This document shows positions 6,267-13,216 of a stretch of DNA of 14,629 nt, one piece after another. Within the stretch, counting starts at the first letter, position 1. Each line of letters opens with the position of its first letter. A program made the position numbers and the translations under genes. This DNA is from Caldisericota bacterium (GTDB taxonomy: Bacteria > Caldisericota > Caldisericia > Cryosericales > Cryosericaceae): NCBI GenBank assembly GCA_026390195.1, contig JAPLGK010000152.1, forward strand, positions 1-14,629, written 5' to 3'. The notes under the pieces were generated by a model. The model saw only the letters and a list, made by a program, of their open reading frames with translations, was not told where the DNA came from and ran no database searches.

Positions 6267-7852
6267 TCGCTCCACTCACGACGTGCGCGCCCAAAGACCT
6301 TGTCGACCGCTTCGCTGAAGCGTGACCACAGGGCCTCGTTCTCTTCGGGAGGGACGGGTCCCGAGAACTTCCACCGCTGCTGGAGCTTCTTTGCCCTCTC
6401 CTTGGCCTCGAACGGGTCCCGTTCGCTCAGGAGGGCCTCCGCCTCGGTGCACAGCTGCTCCTTGACCTCGACGTTGTCACCGGTCCACGAGCGATAGAGT
6501 TCGAAAAAGCGGTCGCGGACGGCCCGGTACTCCTGCCATAGGGCTTCGCCCTCAGCGTGCGCGACGGGACCAGTTCCCATGTACTGCTTCTGAAGGATCA
6601 GGACCTTGTCCCGGGCGTCGCGCCATGAAACACCCTTGCCGGCTCTGTCGGTCAGCTCGCGGATGAGCCGGATGACGTCGCCCCGCTTCTCCGTGCCGTT
6701 GCCCCGCAGCGTTCCCAACTTGCCGACGACAGCCTGACAGGCTGCGCGGTATGCCTGCAGCAGGTCGGCTTCGCTGCTTGCGGCGACCGGACCGACGTCC
6801 GTGTACGCCTGTTGCAGCTCCAGCAGGACGGCGCGCGTCGCCTTCCAGTTGTCCAGGGGACGCCGGCTCAGTGCCTGGATACGAGCAACGATCTTTTCCT
6901 TCTGCTTTAGCGCCTCGTGTTCCATTTCGCCCTGACGGACGTGAAAGGTGGCGAGGACGGATCGGAGTTCACCTTCCATGATCTCATGCTGGTCGTGGGG
7001 CAGCTGTCCTGCGTCGCGCCAGTCGTGCTCCTCGATGTCCGCCACTTCGCGCCGCGCCGCTTCCCATGCGAGTCCGCTCGTGGTGTCCGTCAGGGTCTCA
7101 ACGCGGCGCAGCAGCTTCTCCTTGCGTGCGCGATTGGCGTCGTACCATGCGTCCCGATGTGCTTCGAAGGCGCGCTCAGCGGCGGCAAAACGCGCCGACA
7201 GGACCGTGTCCTCCTCGTGTCGGGCCTTCTTCTTCCACAGCTGGGCCAGCTGCTTCAGGCGCTCACTCGCAGCTGCCCACATCGTGTCGTCTGTCTCGTC
7301 GAGTAGCTGCTCGGTGCGCGTGCACAGGTACTCGCGGTACTCGCCGATAGGGGCGCCGCGCATGCGCTGTTCGTCGAACCATTGCTCCTGTCTCCGCGTG
7401 AAGGTCGCCACGGCGTCGTTGAACGCCTTGCGGAAGGGAGCCGTCGCTGCGTCGTCGGACCAGCCCGTCAGGCGCCATTCGTGCATCAGCCGGTCCAGAG
7501 TCGACCGCGCGTCCTTCCAGTCGGTGGACGGGGTCAGGGCCACGGCCTGGCACGAGAGCTGCTTCTTGCGCTCGAGGTGCTCGGCCGCGAGGCGCGTGGC
7601 TTCCTTCTGCATGCGCGCAAGACGCGTGAGCTGTTCTTCGGCTTCGTCCAGGTCTGCCAGGGCGGCGACACGGACGGAGGCGGCTGTCAGCCGCGGCAGC
7701 AGTTTCGCCTTGTCCCGTGCCTCGCTATAAGCGTTCGCCAGGGCTGCGACGGCGTAGGAGATGACCTCCAGGGAGGGGTCGGCCCGTTCCTTGTGGGCGG
7801 CGGCCCCTTCTGTAGCAGGTGTGGGGGTCATGGCGTTGTTGTTCCGTTTCAT
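6260..7852 (-). CDS. DUF349 repeat coiled-coil protein
   Basis: About 530 aa from the ATG at 7852, built almost entirely of charged helices. It has several DUF349 units, each with a tryptophan-containing helix such as LQQRWKFSGPVPPEENEALW, LQKQYMGTGPVAHAEGEALW and LQQAYTDVGPVAASSEADLL. The recurring G-P-V turn followed by an E/D-x-L-W/L helix is the family hallmark. No membrane segment or signal peptide is present, so it is cytoplasmic. The biochemical role of DUF349 is unknown to me. The ATG overlaps the stop of the upstream oxidoreductase as ATGA, so translation is coupled. A second ATG at 7831 is possible, and an in-frame ATG at 7894 would lie within the upstream gene. No clear SD precedes any of them. 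Confidence 0.85.
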   Translation of the reverse strand: MKRNNNAMTPTPATEGAAAHKERADPSLEVISYAVAALANAYSEARDKAKLLPRLTAASVRVAALADLDEAEEQLTRLARMQKEATRLAAEHLERKKQLSCQAVALTPSTDWKDARSTLDRLMHEWRLTGWSDDAATAPFRKAFNDAVATFTRRQEQWFDEQRMRGAPIGEYREYLCTRTEQLLDETDDTMWAAASERLKQLAQLWKKKARHEEDTVLSARFAAAERAFEAHRDAWYDANRARKEKLLRRVETLTDTTSGLAWEAARREVADIEEHDWRDAGQLPHDQHEIMEGELRSVLATFHVRQGEMEHEALKQKEKIVARIQALSRRPLDNWKATRAVLLELQQAYTDVGPVAASSEADLLQAYRAACQAVVGKLGTLRGNGTEKRGDVIRLIRELTDRAGKGVSWRDARDKVLILQKQYMGTGPVAHAEGEALWQEYRAVRDRFFELYRSWTGDNVEVKEQLCTEAEALLSERDPFEAKERAKKLQQRWKFSGPVPPEENEALWSRFSEAVDKVFGRARREWSEL

Positions 7853-9717
7853 TGCTGTGTGGGCTCGAGCAGGACCCAGCTGTCGTTGATGCAAGAGTTG
7901 CCATCCGGCGTGAGTCCGGGAGTGACGAGCAGGTTGACGCCCTCCACACCCTGCGGCAGCACGACGGTCCGAGCGGCGAGGCTCTTGTCCAGATGGATGC
8001 GCACATCCAGCGAACCCAGCGCATTGCGGAGGGTCACCCTCTGACCCTCGATCAGACAGCGCTCACGCGCAAGCTGCTTCGACACGGAAGCTACGGGAGG
8101 CAGGACGCGTACCCATGCCTGGCCTGGGTCGATGCCGTTAATGTAGTCGCGCACGTGCACGGTGATGAGGCGCAGCATACCCAATTCGACGGGAACGTCG
8201 GGCACGAGGAAGGGGAAGTGAAACGTGCCCCGGATGCGCGGCACATCCTTGAGACGCCACATGCCGGGACCCGCGGGCGTCAGCCGGGGATCGCTCTCAA
8301 CGTCCACCAGCCGCGCCCTTTCGGTTGTGAACCGGTCCGGCAACCCAAGCCGCAGGGCGACGTCCCGGACAACGTCCAGCTCGTCGCGGACGCCCTCGGG
8401 CGGCTCCGCCACCTTGTTCGTCTTCTGCAGCAAGTCGTGGAAGTAGCTCATGACGTAGTCGTCGCCCCGTTCCAGGAACACGGTCGTCGGCAGGACGAGC
8501 GTGCAGGCACGAGCGGTCACGCTCATGTGCCAGTCCAGGCAGACTGAGAAGGGACACTGCTCCAGGAATTTCAACACCTTGCCGGCGTCCGGGCACTGCG
8601 ACGCGGGGTTGCCTCTCACGAACAGCGCCGCCTCGACGAGCGGGTCGGCTTCCAGCAGTGATGCTCCCAGGCTGGGACGCGGCACGAAGCGGGTCTGAGC
8701 CCCAGGCACGGTCGCGAAGTCGTCTTGCAGCAAGCAATCATCGCCCTGTTCGAACCAGACGCCGCCGCCGGGGACGCCGTGATTGCCCAGCAGGAAGCCC
8801 AGCGTGTCGATGGTGTGAATCAGGTCGGCACCCCAGCGGGTCCGCTGAAGACCGACGCCGGTCCAGATGCTGAGGGGCGGCTCGGCCACCACGAAGCCCA
8901 CGAGCGCATGCAGGGCTTCGGCGGAGAGGCCGGTGGCCTCCTGCGCGTCCTCGGCGGACGCCAGCAGACACGCCTGCCTGAACGTGTCGTATCCCTCGTG
9001 TGCCGCTTGCGGTTCGCCACAGAGGATGATGGCCTCGTGGCACAGGTACAGGGCGAGCGTCAGGTCCGATCCTGGGCGTACGACCCACGCGGAGTCACTG
9101 ACCGCCGTCGTGGGCGTGGCGCGGACGTCGATGGTTCCCAGGCGGACACCCGCTCGGCGGGCGTCGTGCAGAATGGAGAGGAAGTGGATGCTGTTCTCGG
9201 CCGGGTTGCGTCCCCACAGAAGGATGGATTTGCTTGCCAGCGCCGCGAGCGGCTGGTCGCGGCCGACCGTGCCATAGCTGCGAGCCAGGCCGACCTTACC
9301 CTCGGAGCTGCACAGCGACCCCATGGCCATTGTGCCGCCCCCCAGCATCAGGGGAAGCAGGCGCTGGACCTTGTTGCCCAAGAGGAGGTTGCCGGAACCC
9401 TCGTAGAACAGGAAGGACTGGTGACCGTGACGGAGGACGGCTGACCGGATTGCCTGTGCCGTCATGTCCAGGGCCTCGTCCCAGCCGATAGGGATGAACT
9501 TGCCGTTCCGTCGTGCCAGGGGCGATGTCAGACGGTCCTGCCCCCGCAGATCACGGACCCAGCGGCGCCCTTTGTGACAGACAAAGCCGCGCGTGTACGG
9601 GTTGTCCTTCCGCCCCTCCAGCTCCACGAGCCGCCCGTCCTTGCAGGTTGCGGCCATGCCGCACGAATCGGGACAGTCATACGCGCATACGCTCAGATAG
9701 TTGCCGTCAGCCAGCAT
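7849..9717 (-). CDS. molybdopterin-dependent oxidoreductase (DMSO reductase superfamily)
   Basis: 622 aa from ATG 9717, which has GGAGG about 5 bases upstream; longer in-frame starts lack support. The N-terminal [4Fe-4S] motif is C11-x3-C15-x3-C19-x27-C47. The bis-pterin guanine dinucleotide core follows, with GSLCSSEGKVG at 133-143 where the family places the Mo ligand (C136 or a neighbouring Ser), WGRNPAENS, and GNPASQCPD. The C-terminal molydopterin-binding domain holds GQRVTLRNALGSLDVRI. There is no Tat signal, so it is cytoplasmic. No iron-sulfur or membrane subunit gene is adjacent. The reaction cannot be read from sequence; relatives include formate, thiosulfate/polysulfide and other reductases. 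It is followed by the DUF349 gene with a 4-base overlap. Confidence 0.93.
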   Translation of the reverse strand: MLADGNYLSVCAYDCPDSCGMAATCKDGRLVELEGRKDNPYTRGFVCHKGRRWVRDLRGQDRLTSPLARRNGKFIPIGWDEALDMTAQAIRSAVLRHGHQSFLFYEGSGNLLLGNKVQRLLPLMLGGGTMAMGSLCSSEGKVGLARSYGTVGRDQPLAALASKSILLWGRNPAENSIHFLSILHDARRAGVRLGTIDVRATPTTAVSDSAWVVRPGSDLTLALYLCHEAIILCGEPQAAHEGYDTFRQACLLASAEDAQEATGLSAEALHALVGFVVAEPPLSIWTGVGLQRTRWGADLIHTIDTLGFLLGNHGVPGGGVWFEQGDDCLLQDDFATVPGAQTRFVPRPSLGASLLEADPLVEAALFVRGNPASQCPDAGKVLKFLEQCPFSVCLDWHMSVTARACTLVLPTTVFLERGDDYVMSYFHDLLQKTNKVAEPPEGVRDELDVVRDVALRLGLPDRFTTERARLVDVESDPRLTPAGPGMWRLKDVPRIRGTFHFPFLVPDVPVELGMLRLITVHVRDYINGIDPGQAWVRVLPPVASVSKQLARERCLIEGQRVTLRNALGSLDVRIHLDKSLAARTVVLPQGVEGVNLLVTPGLTPDGNSCINDSWVLLEPTQQ

Positions 9718-9745
9718 TGGTTCCTCCACGGTTCCTGGTACCGAC

Positions 9746-9751
9746 AGTATA
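9746..9751 (-). promoter_or_regulatory. candidate -10 (TATACT) for the oxidoreductase operon
   Basis: TATACT on the minus strand at 9751-9746 would start transcription near 9739, about 22 bases before the ATG and just ahead of the GGAGG. The -35 is poor (TTCATT at about 15 bases), so an activator may be needed. Confidence 0.35.
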
Positions 9752-9825
9752 TCTGAGAACAGGTCGAATGAACGTGATGACGTTGTACCATGCCAACTCG
9801 TGGTGAGCAGACGGGCCATGGGGAT

Positions 9826-9877
9826 GAGAATGTTACACTTCGGGACGGTTCCGTTTCCAGCGAGATTGTTACACCTT
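9826..9877. repeat. dispersed repeat, copy A (GTTACAC pair)
   Basis: Two direct GTTACAC motifs: GAGAATGTTACACTT at 9826-9840 and CGAGATTGTTACACCTT ending at 9877. Between them is GGGACGGTTCC (9842-9852). A related copy lies at 12322-12365, with the central 11-mer present as its exact reverse complement. The layout of repeated motifs resembles transposon ends, but no transposase gene is present here. Confidence 0.6.
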
Positions 9878-9928
9878 CGCCGTGCACTGCAACCCCTCTT
9901 GAGAGGGTGTGGCGCAGACAAGAAGCCT

Positions 9929-9953
9929 GGATTCCCGAATGCGCGGGAATGAC
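9929..9953. repeat. REP-like palindrome
   Basis: ATTCCCG (9931-9937) and CGGGAAT (9944-9950) form a hairpin within GGATTCCCG...CGGGAATGAC. This kind of palindrome is dispersed through many bacterial genomes. A degenerate copy, reading in the opposite sense, is at 12371-12396. The gap from 9718 to 10041 holds only this, copy A, the promoter and small hairpins; I see no gene. Confidence 0.5.
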
Positions 9954-9991
9954 AGACCAGGAAAGCCGTATGTCGTTCTTGAGAACGCGAA

Positions 9992-10014
9992 CCCCCGGCT
10001 GCGACGACCGGGGG
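9992..10014 (-). terminator. hairpin downstream of the DUF4097 operon
   Basis: CCCCCGG (9992-9998) pairs with CCGGGGG (10008-10014) around nine bases, 28 bases beyond the DUF4097 stop. On the minus strand TTCGCGTTCTC follows, a weakly T-rich tail. A second small hairpin (CGTTC/GAACG, 9974-9987) comes next. Likely operon terminator. Confidence 0.4.
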
Positions 10015-10041
10015 CGGGTGACGCCGTTTTCGGAAGGAGAA

Positions 10042-11040
10042 CTATGTCAGTCTGACCTCGATATCGCCGCTGCCGGTGTGGACCGAGAGTTCGACGGTCG
10101 CCAGGCCCACGGGGATACGTTGCCGCTGGACCTCGACATCGACGCCTGGTCCCCTGACGCTTGCCTCGCCCGACCGTGTCTCGACGTCCACCATGACATC
10201 GTGCTGATCAAGTTCTGCGCGTACGTCGCCGCTGGTCGTCTTCAGGCGGGCACCGCTCTGGACGGTCACGCCTTCCAGGCTTACGTCCCCGCTGAAGCTG
10301 AGGACGTCGACGTCGTTCAGGACGGCGTTGAGGACGGAGACATCACCCGAATACGACTTGAGCATGCCACGGATGGTCGAGTTCCGGATGTCGACGTCGC
10401 CCGACTTGCTCACGATGTCGCCATCCACGAGGCACTCGTCCAAGTTGACATCGCCCGACGTCGACTGTGCGGAAGCGAGGTGTGTCAGCGTGCTGGCGTC
10501 GATGTCGCCGGACACACTACGTACGACGACTTCGCCCTTGAGATTGCTGACGGTGATGTCACCGGACACGGTCTTGAGCTCGCACAGCATGTCGGCAGGC
10601 ACCTCGAGCTCCACCGGATCGCCATCGCTGCCAAACCCGAAGCTGAACGAGAAGCCATGGAATTCGCCTGCCGTCAGCCCTGACTCGACCTCGATAACGT
10701 CACCGTTCTGACGGGTCCGGACGGCGGACTGACCCTGGACGACCCGGACAGCTGGGAGCCCCTGGACACCGTGCACGTGCAAGTCCTCAGAGATCAGGCG
10801 TACACTCAGACGGCGGCCCACGGCCTGTGGCGCAGACGAAGGAGTCACCGGCGGTGTGGGGGCCGTCGGCAGCACGGGGGGCATGGGTGCCACAGACTCA
10901 TCCGAAAGGCGAGGCGTCTGTAGCACCTGCGGCACCTCGTTTTCGACAGTGCCAAGAGCTAGCAGCAGTTCGTCATACTGCTCCTGCGTGATGAGTCCCT
11001 TGTCTTTCAGTTCACTCAGTCGTTCCTTCGCCCGGCTCAT
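10042..11040 (-). CDS. DUF4097 beta-repeat protein with N-terminal SHOCT-like hairpin
   Basis: 332 aa. Residues 5-29 form a helical hairpin (LSELKDKGLITQEQYDELLL) like the N-terminus of YvlB/LiaX. A proline-rich linker (about 38-73) follows. The rest is a DUF4097 beta-solenoid with a repeating S-G-D motif: VSGDITV, VSGDIDA, TSGDVNL, KSGDVDI, YSGDVSV, FSGDVSL, TSGDVRA, GSGDIEV. There is no signal peptide or membrane helix. Family members YvlB (B. subtilis) and LiaX (Enterococcus) belong to envelope-stress responses; a similar role is inferred. The ATG has GGGAGG 5 bases upstream and lies 29 bases inside the DUF2089 gene, so translation is coupled. Last gene of the operon. Confidence 0.93.
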   Translation of the reverse strand: MSRAKERLSELKDKGLITQEQYDELLLALGTVENEVPQVLQTPRLSDESVAPMPPVLPTAPTPPVTPSSAPQAVGRRLSVRLISEDLHVHGVQGLPAVRVVQGQSAVRTRQNGDVIEVESGLTAGEFHGFSFSFGFGSDGDPVELEVPADMLCELKTVSGDITVSNLKGEVVVRSVSGDIDASTLTHLASAQSTSGDVNLDECLVDGDIVSKSGDVDIRNSTIRGMLKSYSGDVSVLNAVLNDVDVLSFSGDVSLEGVTVQSGARLKTTSGDVRAELDQHDVMVDVETRSGEASVRGPGVDVEVQRQRIPVGLATVELSVHTGSGDIEVRLT

Positions 11041-11422
11041 CGCTTCCTCCCTTGATGGTTTTCAGGACCGCATCGACGCTGAGGTCGCCAGCTTCCAGCT
11101 TATCCAGCAGTTCCATGACGTCAGGTTTGTGCGCGGCTTTCTCGGCGGGCTTGTCGTCACCGACGAGTCCCAGCGCTGTAAGCACCTTGTCCAGACGGCC
11201 GCGCACGGTCGGGTAGGATAGGTCCAGACGGTCCTGGACTTCTTTCAGATTCCCGCGGGCCGCCAGGAAGGTCAGCAGGAACAGCTCGTCCTCGGCGGAC
11301 AGGGCTGCGAACCGGTCGAGCGGGTACGCTCCTCGCACAGTCGTGCCACAGGCAGGGCAGTGCAGCTCGGCAATCTTCAGCTGTGACCCGCAGGACGGGC
11401 ACGTTGTCGGGAGACGCTTCAT
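11012..11422 (-). CDS. DUF2089 zinc-ribbon/HTH protein
   Basis: 136 aa. The N-terminal zinc ribbon has C8-x2-C11 and C22-x2-C25 (TCPSCG, HCPACG). A central helix-turn-helix (about 45-88) contains GNLKEVQDRLDLSYPTVRGR, the DUF2089 signature, suggesting DNA binding. After a short linker the C-terminus carries another hairpin (DVMELLDKLEAGDLSVDAVL, 101-120) like those of its operon partners. It is likely a transcription regulator, perhaps of its own operon; that is inference. The start is 7 bases after the upstream stop, with only a weak GAGGG before it, and the end overlaps the DUF4097 gene by 29 bases. Confidence 0.93.
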   Translation of the reverse strand: MKRLPTTCPSCGSQLKIAELHCPACGTTVRGAYPLDRFAALSAEDELFLLTFLAARGNLKEVQDRLDLSYPTVRGRLDKVLTALGLVGDDKPAEKAAHKPDVMELLDKLEAGDLSVDAVLKTIKGGSDEPGEGTTE

Positions 11423-11429
11423 GGCGCCC

Positions 11430-11825
11430 TCACTCGACGCTCAGGACGACAGTGTCTCCGTTGCCCGTATGAACGGTTATGAGTTCACCGACGAAGGCAG
11501 GGTCCGCGATCAGGCGCCTGATCTCCTCGATGTCGATCTGGACTTCCTTGCCGTCGATGTCGATCGTTGCCTTGCCTCTGCGAGCAAGGATGTTCAGGCC
11601 GACTCCCACAAGCGCCATGGGAAACCCCAAGTCGACATGCTCTCCGCTGGCTTCGTCGACGTGGATTCGGAACGTCCGGCGTGTGTGAGGCTGCGTTCCC
11701 TGGATGGATGGGCGGGACTGCCCGGATTCCCGCGGTTCGAGGGTCGCGAGCAGTTCGTCTGCCTCGGCACGTGAAAGCTTGCCTTGCTGGACCATGCGTT
11801 CGATCTTCTCGTGTTCTTGAGACAT
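11430..11825 (-). CDS. SHOCT-like domain protein
   Basis: 131 aa with GGGAGG 5 bases before the ATG. Residues 6-27 form the hairpin (KIERMVQQGKLSRAEADELL). A polar linker follows, then a globular domain from about residue 50. That domain has VDLGFPMALVGVGLNILARR, then IDIDGKEVQIDIEEIRRLI, and ends in a short beta segment (ELITVHTGNGDTVVLSV). This two-part layout is common next to DUF2089 and DUF4097 genes in other bacteria. The function is unknown; a cytoplasmic sensor or adaptor in an envelope-stress locus is a guess. It is the first large gene of the operon, 27 bases after the 41-aa microprotein. Confidence 0.86.
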   Translation of the reverse strand: MSQEHEKIERMVQQGKLSRAEADELLATLEPRESGQSRPSIQGTQPHTRRTFRIHVDEASGEHVDLGFPMALVGVGLNILARRGKATIDIDGKEVQIDIEEIRRLIADPAFVGELITVHTGNGDTVVLSVE

Positions 11826-11852
11826 GTTTTCCTCCCGGTCTTGGATGTGTGT

Positions 11853-11978
11853 TCAGTCCTTGATGATGTACTCGCGCTTGCCACTGACCGTCCAAACGAC
11901 GTTGAATAGCAGCGCCGTTGTCGTGTCCAGCTTGCCACCATGCACCATGTCCATCAGTCTCGTTGTCGTGTCAGTCAT
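11853..11978 (-). CDS. 41-aa microprotein, duplicated copy 1
   Basis: ATG at 11978 preceded by AGGAGG 6 bases upstream; stop TGA at 11853. The first 24 residues begin MTDTTTRLMDMVHGGKLD and are identical to those of the 36-aa copy upstream. Its tail ends WTVSGKREYIIKD. The segment RLMDMVHGGKLDTTTALL resembles the hairpin of the 131-aa neighbour (MV..GKL shared). The conserved SD, the location within the operon leader and preservation of the frame in both copies argue that it is translated. Function unknown; it could bind the hairpins of the larger proteins. Confidence 0.68.
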   Translation of the reverse strand: MTDTTTRLMDMVHGGKLDTTTALLFNVVWTVSGKREYIIKD

Positions 11979-12158
11979 CTCGTGCCTCCTGGTGGGATTT
12001 TGCTCACTTGCACCTAAAGAATGACAAGTCGTTGATTCCAGACGACGTTGACCAGCAGCGCCGTTGTCGTGTCCAGCTTGCCACCATGCACCATGTCCAT
12101 CAGTCTCGTTGTCGTGTCAGTCATCTCGTGCCTCCTGGTAGGATTTTGCTCACTTGCA
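11891..12158. repeat. tandem duplication, 146-bp period
   Basis: Bases 11891-12012 and 12037-12158 match with four substitutions over 122 bases. Each unit contains one microprotein start, its SD (AGGAGG) and a shared leader reading GCAAGTGAGCAAAATCC on the minus strand. The 24-base segment between the units differs, so the two C-terminal tails differ. Confidence 0.95.
12014..12124 (-). CDS. 36-aa microprotein, duplicated copy 2 (first in operon)
   Basis: ATG at 12124 with AGGAGG 6 bases upstream, stop TAG at 12014. It shares residues 1-24 with the 41-aa copy, has one change (F25 to V), then NVVW, and ends with a different tail (NQRLVIL). It is the first reading frame after the operon promoter, about 33 bases into the transcript. 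Either copy could be the ancestor; the shorter tail runs into the duplication junction, so this copy is probably the truncated one. Confidence 0.62.
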   Translation of the reverse strand: MTDTTTRLMDMVHGGKLDTTTALLVNVVWNQRLVIL

Positions 12159-12163
12159 ACTTA

Positions 12164-12191
12164 ATAATATTAAGGAGTGGATAAATGTCAA
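12164..12191 (-). promoter_or_regulatory. strong operon promoter (TTGACA-N16-TATTAT) with palindrome over the -10
   Basis: Minus strand: consensus TTGACA (12191-12186), a 16-base spacer, then TATTAT (12169-12164). The start would be near 12157. A 13-base palindrome, TTAATAATATTAA (12161-12173), lies over the -10 and could be a regulator site. This is the only good promoter for the five genes that follow. Confidence 0.7.
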
Positions 12192-12321
12192 GAGGTAAGT
12201 CATGAGAAAGTGAAGACAATGTGAACGCATCCAGTGTAAGGACGTGACTCGTGTCAGCATGGATCGTTGGCATGCCGGCGTTTGTATTCCATTTTCATAT
12301 TATTGAAGAAGCAAACACGGC

Positions 12322-12396
12322 GAGAGTGGTACACTTTCGGAACCGTCCCGAGAGCGTTACACCTTGGCATGTCGTTCCCGCGCAGGTGTGAATTCC
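12322..12396. repeat. dispersed repeat, copy B, with degenerate REP-like end
   Basis: GAGAGTGGTACACTTT (12322-12337), GGAACCGTCCC (12339-12349) and CGAGAGCGTTACACCTT (ending 12365) match copy A at 9826-9877, except that the central 11-mer is inverted. A degenerate REP-like palindrome, TCGTTCCCGCGCAGG to AATTCC, follows at 12371-12396. It lies directly before the permease remnant. The bases from 12192 to 12321 hold nothing I recognise. Confidence 0.55.
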
Positions 12397-12420
12397 ATAC
12401 TTACCAGCCGGGGTCTATCT

Positions 12421-12610
12421 ACCAGCCGACCCCATATCCCCAGCGCCATTTCAGTGATAGTGTCTATGTCAATCGTGACTATGGTGGAGCATTTTGGCCG
12501 GGAAGCTGCGGTGGCGCAACCTTCAAGCCCGGTATTATGAACCTCTCCGCGCTGGGCCTCGCGGTATTTCTTGGTGTGGTGCTGAATCCTATCCTTCGCG
12601 CAAAGGATAG
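12421..12610 (+). pseudogene. remnant resembling a uracil/xanthine permease
   Basis: Two frames carry pieces resembling different parts of the nucleobase:cation symporter-2 family. In one frame, PHIPSAISVIVSMSIVTMVE followed by HFG (about 12433-12498) resembles the helix ending in the conserved EHxG that contacts uracil. In the next frame, GGATFKPGIMNLSALGLAVF followed by LGVVLN (about 12513-12590) resembles the last membrane helix. The roughly 150 residues normally between them are missing, and the frames do not join. An intact gene is excluded. The family match is from memory of motifs and is moderate. Confidence 0.5.
12589..12610 (-). terminator. 8-bp hairpin downstream of the cupin gene
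   Basis: CTATCCTT (12589-12596) pairs with AAGGATAG (12603-12610) around a six-base loop, 37 bases past the cupin stop on the minus strand. There is no T run. It is also the end of the permease remnant. Confidence 0.35.
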
Positions 12611-12646
12611 TGAGTTGGTAGATAGCCAAGAATCGGTGGATGCAGA

Positions 12647-13216
12647 CTACAAGTTCTTGAGTTGTATTCCGCAATCCAAGCGAATCGTGTGGACAAACCG
12701 AAACGGCTTCACGGGGTTCGCTTTCTTGAGAGAGTTCCCGAAAGGAACAACGAGGTTTTGATCGCTAAAGCAATGGGAGAAAAATCGATCTCCTGGGTTG
12801 CCGTCGGGGGACCAGGACTTGTGTCCCTTTCCGGTGACATCCTCCATCTGAACGATATCACCAGGTCCAAATGTTCTGGACTCTCCGTCAGACGCCTGGA
12901 TTTCTACAGAACCCGCCAGCATGACGATGTACTGTCTTTGAGGTGCGACATGCCAATCGTAGTCGTATCCTGGTTCGTTCTCACGAAGAATCATCGACGC
13001 CACGGGAAGGGGAGTGGACATCCATCCCAAAGGTCCGGATGGGGCTAGGACCATCTCGATATCCTTATAATGAGACTCACCTGATTCATCAGCCCAGATG
13101 CGCGTGATATGAATATATGTCTCCTTTGCCGACAAAAGGCATCCAGCATTCTCCTGAGACACTGCGCCCACAGTATGTGGGATTTGCTGTGATCGTGCAA
13201 TGGTGCATCGGCTCAT
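12647..13216 (-). CDS. cupin-domain protein
   Basis: 189 aa from the only in-frame ATG (13216), but homologues probably start near residue 35. The single cupin barrel is clear: ADESGESHYKDIEM, RENEPGYDYDWHVAPQRQYI, LAGSVEIQASDGESRTFGPG, then DVTGKGHKS. H89 in DWHVAPQRQ and the GHKS histidine are where such proteins bind metal. The reaction is unknown. Residues 1-34 look non-coding in character. A well-spaced SD (AAAGGAG, minus strand 13127-13121) lies inside them, and exactly 6 bases later is ATT (13114), where relatives have their first Met. The tail after about residue 155 is longer than I expect. The G+C is lower than in the left half of the window, suggesting transfer, and the gene may be decaying. 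Confidence 0.78.
   Translation of the reverse strand: MSRCTIARSQQIPHTVGAVSQENAGCLLSAKETYIHITRIWADESGESHYKDIEMVLAPSGPLGWMSTPLPVASMILRENEPGYDYDWHVAPQRQYIVMLAGSVEIQASDGESRTFGPGDIVQMEDVTGKGHKSWSPDGNPGDRFFSHCFSDQNLVVPFGNSLKKANPVKPFRFVHTIRLDCGIQLKNL

Noticed and set aside
9826..9953. Calling the repeats a named insertion-sequence end (IS21-type)
   Set aside because: Multiple motif copies near an end recall that family, but I see no transposase, no target duplication and cannot match a known terminus.
12267..12761. Plus-strand frame of 164 codons as an intact gene
   Set aside because: Its start lacks an SD, its middle runs through repeat copy B, and its end is antisense to the cupin. Only the permease-like part has meaning, as a remnant.
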